From contig NC_085138.1 in assembly GCF_035046485.1 (NCBI RefSeq), positions 275,199,694 to 275,263,693 of the forward strand: a stretch of DNA of 64,000 bases, given 5' to 3'. This DNA comes from Aedes albopictus. Its lineage: Eukaryota; Arthropoda; Insecta; Diptera; Culicidae. The translations under genes and the position numbers were made by a program. The stretch's first letter is position 1. Each line of letters opens with the position of its first letter. The notes under the pieces are model-generated. The model was not told the DNA's origin. It did no database searches and was given only the letters and a program-made list of their open reading frames with translations. Positions 20,367 to 31,227 of this stretch are shown piece by piece.

Positions 20367-21407
20367 GGAAGCATTTGCAATTTATTGTAATGGAGAAAAT
20401 GTAAATGCAATTCGGGATATGAAGTGACGGAGTTCTTGGGCTCTGCCGGGAATCGGGGGAGATCAATGAACACCAATGAGATTTTTCTTCGGTTGTTCAG
20501 TTCACTGATAGTGTTAGTTCGGAAAAGAAGTGCGGATAATTTGCACCAATCATACTTACTCATGATCAAAGCCTAGCACTTGTGTGAAACAGTTGAAAGT
20601 GAGAAAAAGAAACGTGGCTAAGAAGATCTGCTAACGATATGGAGGCTTTTATACCTTCTCAACAAGACAGCTTCTGTTCAACGGCGGATGGTTTCGGAAT
20701 GTTTGCCAGAGTCCAGGTTCACGTTTGCCACGTCCACTTCGAGTGAGGTTCGCTGACGCGTTGTGCTCTTTGCTGGGAATGCAAGCCAAGTCACTCAGCC
20801 AGGTCAGTTAGTCTTTGGGCTGGCCCGGACAGAACAAGCAGGTAGAGAAAGAGAAATAATCGAACATAATTATATTTGCATAACAAATTACGCTTGATTA
20901 TATATAATTTGTATCATCTTAATTTTTCCTCGTTTTTATACCCACTTCACGATCTTGTTTGGGGCTCTGCCTACTGTTGCCCATTGAGGCTTGAGTTTAT
21001 TGAGGTTGCTGTACGCTACCGACCTGTTATTCACCTTTGTTTGGGGAACGGGCTGAGTTGATCTTGTTAAGTGTGCAATTGGGTTAAGAGTGACGGTATT
21101 TTGAACTCATCGGCTAAGTTTAGGTGAAAGTGAACCTGATCATGATTACTGCCGGGAATCGTATGCGATAGACACTACTTTGCAGATATTGGTAAAGTTT
21201 CTGTGACCTGGATATTTCTTCCGATACATGGGAATCTGTCAACTTAACAACTTATCAAACATAAAATAAATACAGGTTTACCGGAGGATTAATTATTTAT
21301 ATCTGATTCCCATTACTCAAAAATCAACGTATTTCCACGTTACAATATGATGTTCAACTGTTTAGAAAACAGTCCTTATTTGCTACAAACTATTCGTTTT
21401 TTAACTG
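20367..21407. other. Unassigned sequence
   Basis: No gene or repeat family recognised. If the ORF at 20079-20366 is real, its minus-strand promoter would lie at the left part of this stretch, but no convincing core motif was seen. Confidence 0.35.
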
Positions 21408-21409
21408 TA

Positions 21410-22328
21410 GGGGTGATGGGGGTAAAGTGGACAGGTGGGGTAAAATGGACAGGGTGCAGTTTCATGGCTTTTATTGTTTTTCAAAATGTTTCAACGATTG
21501 AAGCTTATGCCTAAGCTTTGCTGATCTTGAACATTAAAACCAAGTAAACCTCTTCAAAATGACAAAAACTTTAAAAATCACGTGAAACATCGGAAATGAT
21601 GTAAAATCTACTGATAATTGCTAAGGTTTTCTCGTAAGATATTTTCAAATTATAACAAGTTTTACACCCTAAACCAATAAAGTGCACGTAGAAGAATATA
21701 TTCGACCGAAAAAAAAATTAAGTTTTGGAAAAAAAAGTTTTGGAAATAATTTTAACAAAATCAGACCGTGGGGGTAAATTGGATAATCGGTTCAAATTTC
21801 ACCAAAATTTCATTATTTTTTTTTGCAAACTTCAGAATCATCAGCCGTCATAGCTATCGTGAGATAGTTGAAGTAAAAAGTTATAAAAAAATATTTTATA
21901 TCCACAAAATATAATTTTCATCCAAAACAGTGCTTGTTTTTTACACTATTTTTACAGTAATTATTAAGGTGTGTTTCAAAGTTTGTATTAAAAGTTTGAA
22001 AACAACAAAATAAAAGTATCGTATGAAATTTGATAGTTTGTATTTAAAAACATAGAAACAATATGCTGTTATATAACTGTTAACGACTTGTTCATTTTAC
22101 CCCATCGATTGTCCATTTTACCCACACCCATTTTTTTCACGCTATTTTGATGCACGATTTGGTGAAGAAAATAATCAAAGAAAACAGTATTTTTAAAGGC
22201 AACCCCTTACAAGATTTTTAGAGTGTATTATTACCTTCCATGTTACTCGGAAAAGCAGATGGATTTTGCCGCATTTCCGCGGGAAACGACCAAAATGCTT
22301 AGGTTGTCCACTTTACCCCCACCACCCC
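21410..22328. mobile_element. TA-flanked element with repeated GGGGTAAARTGGACA motifs
   Basis: 919 bp from TA-GGGGTGATGGGGGTAAAG to CTTTACCCCCACCACCCC-TA. The core motif recurs: twice in tandem at the left end, once inside near 21770 (GGGGGTAAATTGGATAA), twice near 22093-22125 in reverse (TTTACCCCATCGATTGTCC), and at the right end. No ORF. It is a non-autonomous DNA element; the repeated motif may be a transposase-binding site. Confidence 0.8.
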
Positions 22329-22936
22329 TATGTACCTGGCTACCAGCTTTTTACACTGTAGTGAGAGGTAGTGAGGGGTGATTCTTATTTGACGGTTCTT
22401 GCCGACAGCCCTTGCAGAATCACAGTTGCCAAAAAAATCAGTTCATTGCTAGGTACACTGCTCTTGATTTGTCAAACAATTTCACCTGATGTTACCATTG
22501 TTACCACCAGCACAACAAACACAATGCAGGGTTCGTAAAAAAATGGTAGCAGTATTGAAGGAGTTCGTCCAAGATTCCCGGAAGGGATTTGTTGGAGAAA
22601 TTCCCAAAAGGTTTTTTTTTGTATCTGTATTAACGAGATTTTTAGCCCTAGGCCAGTTCATCTCGGGACCCACGCTCACACCAGATCCGCTCCACATTCC
22701 CAATAGGATTCTCGGATGGAAGTGGTGGAGAAGATCCCTGACAAAAAAAAATACAGGATTTTCAATTCCTCTTTATGGAGATGCCTTCGGAGCTCTTGGA
22801 GTTACTTTTTGAGATTCTCGCAGATGCTGAATTGTTGGTGGATTTCTTGGTTCATGGGAATACTTCCAGGAATCCCCACCTAACGAAGAGAAGTTTATCC
22901 GTAGCTTCAAACGGAGACTGAAGGAAAGTTCAGATT

Positions 22937-23275
22937 TTGAAAGGGAACCTGGTCAAATGGAGAGCGAAGGTGTTCCGGATTCGCAGAGTGATCCCTACGG
23001 ACATATCGTACCATACAGAATTGCCGAGAACTCCGCGTGTAACCCTGACCAGTGAGGCGAAGCCACACCAAGACCACGAGAACGAAGTAAAAGTGTTCCG
23101 GGACCGCATAGTGCAACTCGAGCAGCTCCGGCAGGTTAAGCAACTCCACGAGGGCCAAACGAAGGTTGGGATGATCGGGCAGCACCAGGTAGCATTATCA
23201 CGGCCCCACACTCACACCATACACGAATTACCCATAAGCACAGTTGTAGTAGGACAAACAAGTTACGGGCCGTAG
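22937..23275 (+). CDS. Unidentified 112-codon frame, possible retroelement remnant
   Basis: The frame contains HENEVKVFRDRIVQLEQLRQ and VKQLHEGQTKVGMIGQHQVA, which has a coiled-coil-like spacing. The stretch is less AT-rich than its surroundings and overlapping frames are also partly open, as in a decayed gag or pol piece. I cannot name a family. Low confidence that it is translated. Confidence 0.2.
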   Translation: MKGNLVKWRAKVFRIRRVIPTDISYHTELPRTPRVTLTSEAKPHQDHENEVKVFRDRIVQLEQLRQVKQLHEGQTKVGMIGQHQVALSRPHTHTIHELPISTVVVGQTSYGP

Positions 23276-23373
23276 GGACGATAGGAATCTCATAATAAAA
23301 ATTGTCTATCACAATCCATTGTTTTCTTCTTCTTTCGAAGCCTCGGCGGAAAGAGCCGACACTGAGTGGGTCA

Positions 23374-23760
23374 GCGTCGGTGGTGTAGTGGTAAGCGTGA
23401 TTGCCTCTCACCCCAGTCGGTCGGGGTTCAATCCCCGTCGACGCCGATAGGATTTTCTAAGACATAAAATCCGTGAACACGGCTTCCCTCGGATGGGAAG
23501 TAAAACCGTAGGTCCCGGCTCATGTGTTGATGGGTTCGATATGTAGGGTCCCAGGTGTGGTGTAGACCTGTGCGCCGACTATATTTGGTGGCAGCTTGCG
23601 GCAGCGGCGGCGGCGGCGTGAATCAGCGTGACCAAAATTTGACCATAATGTCAACAATGGCAAAGCAAAGAAATTGTTATTACGCTCGAGAATTTGAAAT
23701 CCGAGCTTTTTCATGACCATTGATTACATAAACTATAACGTTAGAATAAATACTTTTTTT
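23374..23760 (+). mobile_element. tRNA-derived SINE
   Basis: The head folds like a degenerate tRNA: GCGTCG at 23374 pairs with CGACGC near 23443, with an A box TGGTGTAGTGG and a B box GGTTCAATCCC for RNA polymerase III. A tRNA-unrelated body follows (ATAAAATCCGTGAACACGG, GGAAGTAAAACCGTAGGTCC). The 3' end is uncertain, perhaps at the T-rich run near 23750. Non-coding; it would be moved by LINE machinery. The anticodon arm is degenerate, so I do not call it a functional tRNA. Confidence 0.7.
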
Positions 23761-23919
23761 TAAATTCTGTTCGGGTCCGTCACTGCCACCAGTGATAATA
23801 CATATTGAGACATTACTTGCATCCTTAGTGTAATGCATGTTGCATTACTCCAATGCAATGCAAATGAAGGGAAATAAAATATCGATTTTGCTATAGTTTT
23901 TGTTTTGTTTTCTCAGAAC

Positions 23920-26900
23920 CTTCAGAAGCTATCACCCCGAATGATTCCAGGAAGGATTCTCAAAAGGCATTCCAAGAGGAGTCTTAAAGAAACTCCTGAA
24001 GAAATCCATGAAGAAAATTTCGGACTAATCTCTGCAGGAACTGCTGTATGAAACCCTGAAGAAACTTCTGCAGGAATCTCTGGTGGTACAAGAATCTCTC
24101 TTAGAGAGATCCCTGCAGAAACTTCTGAAGAAATCGCTGATTGGAGTTTTCGAGGATTTTCAGAAGGAAATCCATGACGAATCTTCGAAAGAAATTCCAG
24201 GGGGATTCTCCAAATGAATTCAAGAAAGAATCTCAAGGGAATTACAGCAAGAATTCCAGGAGGGATCTCCGAAGGAATTCCAGCGAAATTCCAAAAGAAA
24301 TTCGAGAAGGAATCCCTTAAGAATTTCTAGGAGAAATTAACGAAAAATGTTCAGGAGGAATCTCTGAAGGAATTCCAGGAGAAATCCCTGAGAGAATACT
24401 AGGAGATATTTCCTCGTCGATTCTCGAAGGAACTTCAGGAGGAATCTCATAAGGAATTCAGCAGGAATCCCTGAAGGAATTCCAACAGGAATCCCCGAAG
24501 GAATTCTAGCTGGAATCCCCGAAGGAAATCTTGAAGGAATCTCCGAAGAAATTCGAAGAGGAATCACCAAATAACTTCCGAGAGCGAATCCTGAAGGAGA
24601 TCCAGAAGGAATCCTCGACTAAACATCAGAAGAAATCCCCGAAGGAATTTTAGCAGAAATCCTCGAAGAAAGTCTAGGAAGAATCCCCGAAGGAATTGCA
24701 ACAAAAATCCCTGCGGGAATCCCAGGGGGATCCACCGAAACGATTCTGGGAGGAATCTACGAAGGAATCCCAAGCGGAACATCAAAGGTTTTTCTAGAGG
24801 AAACTCCATAGGAAGTCCAGGAGGAATCTCCAAAGTAATTCAAGGAGCTATCCCCAAGGGAGCTCTAGGATAAAATATCAGGATAAATTCCCGAAGGAAT
24901 TCCAGGAGGAATCCTGGAGCAATTCCATGAAGTATTACTGAAGGAATTTCAGGAGAAAACCCCGAAGGAATTCCAGGAGGAATCCCCGAAAAATCCAGGA
25001 AGAATCCCCTAAGGAATTCCAGAAAGAATTTTTAAAGGCATTCGAGAAGAAATCCTCAAAGTATTTCTAGGAAAAACCATCGAAAAATATCCAGGAGGAA
25101 TCCTCGTAGGTGTTCTGAAATGTCAGCAGGAGTCCCCAAAAAAAAAAAAAATCCAGGGGAATTTCCAAGCGAATCCGAGGAAGAATCCTCAAACATTTTT
25201 TAGAAGAAATTAACGAAAAATATCCAGAAGAAATCTTCGAAGAAGTTTCAGGCGAAATTGCTGAGAGAATTCTAGGAGGAATCACCGAAGGAATTCCAAG
25301 AGGAATCCCCGAAAGAATTCCAGAAGAAATTTCTTAAAGAGTTCTAGGAAAAATCCCCGGAGGAATTCCGGAAGGAATCTCTGAAGTAATTCGAAGAGGA
25401 ATTCACATAGAAACTTCAAGAGAAATTCCCGACGGAATAGCAGGAAGAATCACCGAAGAAATTTCAGGAGGAATATTCGAATTCATTTTAGGAGGAATCC
25501 CCAAAAGTAATCCAGGAGGAATCCCTGAGGAAGTCTAAAAGGAATACCCGTCTAAATTTGTGGAAGAATTCCTGAAGGAATTCCTGGAGAAATCCCGAAG
25601 AAATAACAGGAGAAACCCCTGCAGGAATCCCCGGTGGAACACCTGAAAGAATTTCGGGAGGAATGTCCGAAGGATTTCCAAGCGGTATACACGAAGGATT
25701 TTCAAGAGGAATCCCCGTAGGAAGTCCAGGAGAAATCTTCGAAGGAGTTCCAGGAGGAAACCCCGAAGAGATTTCAAGAGAAATCCATGTTAGAATATTA
25801 GGAGAAATCTCCGAGAGAATTTTAGGAGGAATCCATGAAGGATTTCCAGGAGAAATTCCAGAACGAATTCTAAGCGGAATCTCCGAAAAAAAAATCCAAA
25901 AGGAATTCCAGGAGGAATCTCCGAAGGAAGTCCAGGAGGAACCTCCAAATGAAGTCCAAGAGAAATCCCTGGAGGAATTATATGAGAAATCCCCAGGGTA
26001 ATTCCAGGAGGAATCTCCGAAAAAATTCTAAGAGAAATCACCAAAGAAATTTCAGGATAAATTCACGAAGGAATTTTAGGATGAATCTACGAAGAAATTC
26101 CAGGAGGAATCCACGAATGAAGTCCAAGGGAACCCCTGAAGGAAGTCTAGGAGGAATTCCCGAAGAAATTGCAAAATATATTTTGCAGAGATTCCAAGGG
26201 AATGCACGAAGGAATTCCGGTAGGAATATCCAAAGGATGTCCAGGCGGAATCCTTGAAGAATTTTCAGCGGATATTTCCGGAGAGGGGGAAGGATTTGCA
26301 GGAGGTATTTCCTAAATCCTTGAGAAATTCTTGAAGAAACTCCATGATAGATCCCTCAAGAATATCCTGGAGATATGGCTGATAATAATCCTAAGGAAAT
26401 TAATGAACTCCTTCAAGATTTCCTGAAGAAATTCCTACAGGAGAAAACTCTGATGTTACACCTGAAGGAAAACGTGAGTCTTCCTGGAAAAATCTCGATC
26501 TCAATCTACATTCTGAAAGAACCTCTGGAGCAATCCCTGGATTAACTTCTGGCAGAATCACGAGAGGAACTTCTCGAGGAATCCCCTAATGATATCTTGG
26601 AAAGAACTTCTGGGGGAATCCCTGAATTCTTCTGGAGGTATCCTTGGATCTTTCTATAAGATTCTCTAAAGGAACCTCTGTGGAGATTTCTAAAGGAACT
26701 GCTGTAAGAATCCCTGAAGAAATTCTGGAGGAATCTCTGAAGAAACATTTGCAATACCTGCAACTCCTGGAGGAATCTCTGATGGAACTCCTGGACTAAT
26801 TTCTGTAAGAACTCCTATAGGAATTTCTAAAGGAATTTCAGAAGGAATCCTTGCAGAAACGCCTGGAATAATTTCTTAAGGCCTTCTGCAAGAATTCCTG

Positions 26901-27660
26901 AAGAAACTTCTCACGGGATTCTTGATGGATCCCCAAGTGGCATTTATGAATCCTCCTGTAGAAACTTTAAGGCGACTTCTGGAAGGATTCCTGAACGAAC
27001 TCCTGTTAAAATAGCTTAGGGAACTTCTGAAGGAATTTCTAATGAACACCCGGAGGTATCCCTGAATCCTTCTGGAGCTTTTGGGAAGATTCCTTAGCGA
27101 ACTACTGTAGAGATCGCCGAAGGAACTTCTGGAGCAATCCTTGAAAGAACTCCTGAAAGATTCTCTGAAAAAAAAAATCATGAGGCAATCCCTTAAGGAA
27201 TTTCAGGAGCGATTCTTGAACAAATTCCAGGAGGAATGCTAGAAGGAATTCCTGTAGGAACCCTTGATAAAACTTCCGGAGTGATTCCTGAAGGATCTTC
27301 TTGAACAATCTCTACAGAACGTCAAGAGAAATCCCTTGTTGGAATTCTAGAGGAATTTTTGAAAGATATTCTGGAGGAATCTTTGGGGAAAGTCCTGGAC
27401 TAGTTCCTGAAGAAACTCCTGTATGAATTCTTGAAGGAACTATAGAAGGAATCCATGAAGAAACTCTCAGACTAATTTCTGAAGGACCTCCTATGAGAAT
27501 CCCTGATGGATTTTCTGGATGAATCTCTGATATATCTCTAGGAGGTATCCCAGAATCCTCCCGAAAGAATTTCTGAAGGAACTCCTGGAGTTTTCCCTGT
27601 CGAGATCTTCCTGAGAGATCTACTGAAAAAAATCAATGATAAAACTCCCGGAGGCGTCCC
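23920..27660. repeat. Large GGAATYCC 24-bp minisatellite array
   Basis: About 3.7 kb of degenerate units such as AGGAGGAATCTC-CGAAGGAATTCC, period 24 bp made of two 12-bp halves. Near 26.3 kb the flavour changes to GGAACTTCTGGAGGAATCCC. Because 24 is divisible by three, long frames stay open and translate as repeats like GIPSGIPA; I regard these as spurious. Units are too diverged for a recent array. Confidence 0.85.
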
Positions 27661-27960
27661 TGATCCCAAATCCATGTACGGGATGGCAGTGGACTGTACT
27701 GCGCTGGCTACGTTGTGGTGCTCGCGTTCCGCTCAGGAACCGAGCCGGGTGGGAGCAGGAACCCTCGCGTTCCTTCCCGGGATGATGGCCGGACGTTGGC
27801 CTGGCTTCGCCTCATGAAGCCTCGGTGGTTGAGCTGGACTAGCCCTGCTAGCAGCAACCTGAAGAATTTTGTGGAGAAAACCCAGGTGGATCTCCTGGAG
27901 GCATCACTGAATCTTCTGGAAGAATCTCTAAAGACACTTCTGGAGAGATGGGAATGAGGA
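27661..27960. other. GC-rich insert and resumed minisatellite
   Basis: At about 27675-27850 a non-repetitive GC-rich segment (containing GTTCCGCTCAGGAACCGAGC, which can form a hairpin) interrupts the array; typical units (GGTGGATCTCCTGGAGG) resume at 27886. Nature of the insert unknown. Confidence 0.4.
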
Positions 27961-28099
27961 ATAATTAATACAATCTAACGAAAAATGGAAACAAAAGTTC
28001 TAAGAGTTGAGAAATCAACTATTGTAGTCAATCATTTATGATGAAGATCGTGAGATTTTTTTTTATTTCAACCTTACGTAAGACTAATTGTGTTCGTGT

Positions 28100-28250
28100 A
28101 CTGATCACCGGCGCGAAAAATGAGAATCGGCGGCGTGACAAACAGCGGCGTATGGCGCGCCGCCGTTACCTCGGTCGGCGTCGGCGAAGGCCAAAAAGTG
28201 TCGGCGGCGGCGGCGTGGCGCGGCGGCGCACAGGTCTAGTGTGGTGGCAG
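28100..28250. repeat. GGCGGC-rich low-complexity block
   Basis: Around 140 bp dominated by CGGCGGCG and GTCGGCGTCGGCG, far more GC-rich than its surroundings. The string CGGCGCACAGGTCTAG at its right end is the reverse complement of CTAGACCTGTGCGCCG-like text at about 23565, where a CGGCGGCGGCGG run follows; the two are probably relatives in opposite orientation. Confidence 0.5.
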
Positions 28251-29404
28251 CAGCCCTCCCTGCCGTCGGAATTTAAGGCTTAGCTCCTAGACCCAGCCGA
28301 CGAAAAACACAACTGGCACCGAACGGTGTTAGTTGACCAGAAATAAGAAGAAGAAGAGTGGGCCTGGAATTCTTGGGAATAAGCGGGCGTAACAAAGGTT
28401 AGTTCCAGTCAAGGTTCCAGTTCCTCAGTGTCTACAGTTTAAGGTGGCGGGCAACGATCACATATCTAAAAAGACGCTGTCCATAAACTACGTAGACTTA
28501 TTTTTGCCCATCTTAGACCCCCCCCCCCCTCTTCCCTCGTAGACTTTTGTTCATACAAAATTTTCAAAATTTGTGTGGAGCGTAGACTTTGACCAGACAC
28601 CACCACCCCACCCCCTAAGAGTTTATGGACAGGCCCAAACAAATAAATTTTGAATCATCACAAATGTTACTACAAAAGTTACTACTAGCCGAAAATTTTC
28701 ATGAACTGAAATTTTCAGCTACTGTGTTGCTGCATGGGCGGCCAGCAAGATCTGTCAAAAAAGAATCACCCCTCACCAAGCGTAAAAACCTGAAATCCAA
28801 GTAAAAATATCTTAAAATTTTCCAGTAAATAAAAAAAAAACCTGAATTTGTATTGCTTCACTCATACTATGTTCACCAAGTGTATTGGCAATTATAATTT
28901 TAAATTGAGTGTTTAATATAGCTGCCGGAGGAAATCACACCAAAACCTCCATTTAGGTAACGAGTCGGGACTGCCTAAATAGAGTTTTCACCTAAATGGA
29001 TTCCTTACTTAAATAGATTTGAAGATTGCAAAGAAGTTGAGTGACCCGGACATTTAAAGGTGGGTGGGGTTTCATTCAGAAGGATTTCATGGGAATCTCA
29101 GGAAAGGGGGGGGGGGTGTCACAGCCCAAGTAACATTTTAAGTTTTTTATTGCTCTATTAGCGGTTTTCATGACAAATTTCATAAATCTGCTAATAAAGC
29201 CATAACAACCTTCTGACAATCGCTATAAGAACGCCTTCCAACCAAGTGGACCACACTTATTGATGTTTTCAAAGAAACATCAAGAGCAACAATAAGTCGG
29301 TAACAAAATCAACTTCTCGTTCATTTTTGTTCGAACAACTTTGACAGCCAGTATTCATGCAACTGTCCAAGAAAAGGTAAACAAACTATCTTTCGCATCG
29401 AAAC
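28251..29404. other. Unassigned sequence with CCTAAATGG motifs
   Basis: No gene recognised. At 28946-29020 the strings CCATTTAGGT, CCTAAATAGAG and CCTAAATGGATTCC recur; similar text is found at 34164-34203 and, reversed, at 38340-38385, suggesting another motif-repeat element whose borders I cannot place. G9 and C11 runs occur near 29106 and 28520. Confidence 0.4.
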
Positions 29405-29406
29405 TA

Positions 29407-30274
29407 CCGTCAAGGCGCCATTCACCGTGGGGGCTCCATTCACCGTGTGCCTTCGAATATTTTTTCATTATTTCCATATTATGATTGAATGATATGACAA
29501 TTTCCCTTCAATTTCACCAATACAACACTAATGTATTGTTACCATGTCAAAACGCTCATTAGAAACATTTAAAAGTATCATTTTGACACTAAGGTGTGTT
29601 TACATGAAGCGGGTTTCTGCTCGTTCACTGCAATGATAGTAAAAAAACGAAAACTGCGCTAAGGTGATTTAAGCGATAAACTAAATGTAGTAACGTTTTT
29701 ATTCCACCAAGAAGCAATTAAATTCACATATCAGGTATGTATTTTGCATTACCGACGTAAGTTTAACAAGAAAGTACGATTACTCGTACATTTTAATTGA
29801 AACAAAAAGGCACGGTAAATGGGTACCCTAAAAATCAATGGTCTCCATTCACCGTGCCCCATATTGTCCCATATATCTAGAAAAAATCAAAAATTTGAAC
29901 ATTCGTTTTTCTAATAAAATCTAGCAAGTTATTACTTGAAATGAATTTAAACGAAGAAAATTCCCTTGACTGGGCTGTTTTGATCATTTTTAAACAAAGA
30001 AGAATAAAATTTCTCATACACGGTGAATGGGTCCCTACTACCACGGTGAATGGTGACCTACCACGGAATTAGGCGACCCTACTACCCTTTACTAATTGTA
30101 CTATATCACCAAATTTTGTGAAAAATTTTCTACTTCTGTGGGTATTGCTTTAATTTTAACCTATAATGAAGGCAATTAAAAGCGGCACCAACAATGTTTA
30201 TAAGACTGGTGTCAAATGACAGCCCTTATTTGCCACGAATCTTCTTAGATCCACGGTGAATAGTGCCTTGACGG
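29407..30274. mobile_element. TA-flanked CACGGTGAATGG element, copy 1
   Basis: 868 bp from TA-CCGTCAAGGCGCC to GTGCCTTGACGG-TA. The 12-mer CACGGTGAATGG, in either orientation, is at 29418, 29436, 29845, 30019 and 30042, with one-mismatch copies at 29811 and 30252, besides a degraded one near 30062. There is no ORF. It is a non-autonomous DNA transposon; TA flanks fit mariner-like cut-and-paste. Confidence 0.85.
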
Positions 30275-30276
30275 TA

Positions 30277-31213
30277 TATGGAATCGGTTACAGCAATAAT
30301 TTAAGAACATATCTGAAATTATTTGAAACTCTGAATTTTATCGCAAAATTGGTGATTATAGGAGCAACAAACCAGCGCCCGTAAAATAGTTGATTTTTTA
30401 CAAAAAACTTTATTTCGAGTAAAAAGTGGAATTGTTTTTATTAACCTGACCTCCCTTTAAAAGCTTCCCGATCATGTCTTTATCCAGCTTGCAGTAGTTA
30501 TGCATCAATGGATCATTGAAGCCGACTTTTCCGCTATTCACCGCATCAAAACAAAAGCGCCACCGTATATGGACGATAACACAGTGACAGCAGTCGAGTT
30601 ACGTCAAACACATAAGGCTACGGTGGCGCTATCTGTTCATTTCATAGCGGTCGTTTTAGTTATTTTAGTGATCCATTATTCAAGGTATGATACGTTAATG
30701 AATTTAGTGATACCGCGCTAGGAAAAAAAATCCAAATTTCAATATGGCAGCAGCAGCTTCTCCGAATAAAAAGCGATTGACGGATAAATCTATCTAATCT
30801 TCGTCAAAGCCACAATAAGTGTAATTGTTTGCTTTATCACCATATTAAGCTAGTAATGAGCCCATCCATAGTTTGCACTACTCTTTATGAGATGGCGCTC
30901 AGATCGACCATGAACAGCACTTCACTATGGTCGGTCATGAATGGACAAAATACTCGATTATGAATATCTGAACTAATTTGAATTTATCATATTTTATTGA
31001 AAGGACATTTGTAACAAATACAATTATGAAAAAAGAGTACTATGAGTCAACGAATATTCCAACATCTGATACATTTGTGCCATGATTAAGGTTGACTACA
31101 GTTTTGGCCATCTAATATGACATAGTGCATCTACTGGCATAATATCCACACAGTGAATACTCTAGAAAGGTTCATTTTATAGAGTTCTTGATAACCGCAA
31201 TAAAACCTTTTAT
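30277..31213. other. Unassigned AT-rich sequence
   Basis: No gene recognised. A 73-codon frame at 30500-30721 has a hydrophobic tail (VALSVHFIAVVLVILVI) but no other support. Confidence 0.35.
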
Positions 31214-31227
31214 AAATCAAACAGGTT
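31214..31227. repeat. Target-site duplication, left copy (I-like LINE)
   Basis: AAATCAAACAGGTT, identical to 33242-33255. Confidence 0.9.

Larger units (their letters stand above)
22343..28797. mobile_element. Possible 6.4-kb composite bounded by inverted repeats
   Basis: The left segment (GGGGTGATTCTTATTTGACG then CTTGCCGACAGCCCTTGCAG) is mirrored at the right (AGAATCACCCCTCACC preceded by the complement of the rest) with about 75 alignable bases and moderate divergence, through CAGTTCAT. Between them lie an ORF remnant, a SINE, 3.7 kb of minisatellite and a GC-rich block. It could be a large non-autonomous element, or two independent copies of one solo repeat facing each other. Confidence 0.5.

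Noticed and set aside
23374..23447. Functional tRNA gene
   Set aside because: The anticodon arm does not fold properly and the sequence continues into a SINE-like body.
24337..26257. Long open frames encoding repeats such as GIPSGIPARIPSG
   Set aside because: The frames follow a 24-bp minisatellite and appear on several frames and both strands; no start context or domain supports a gene.
28290..28340. Retroviral-type primer-binding site (TGGCACCGAACGGTG)
   Set aside because: Looks superficially like a PBS, but no LTR pair, gag or pol of an LTR element was found nearby.
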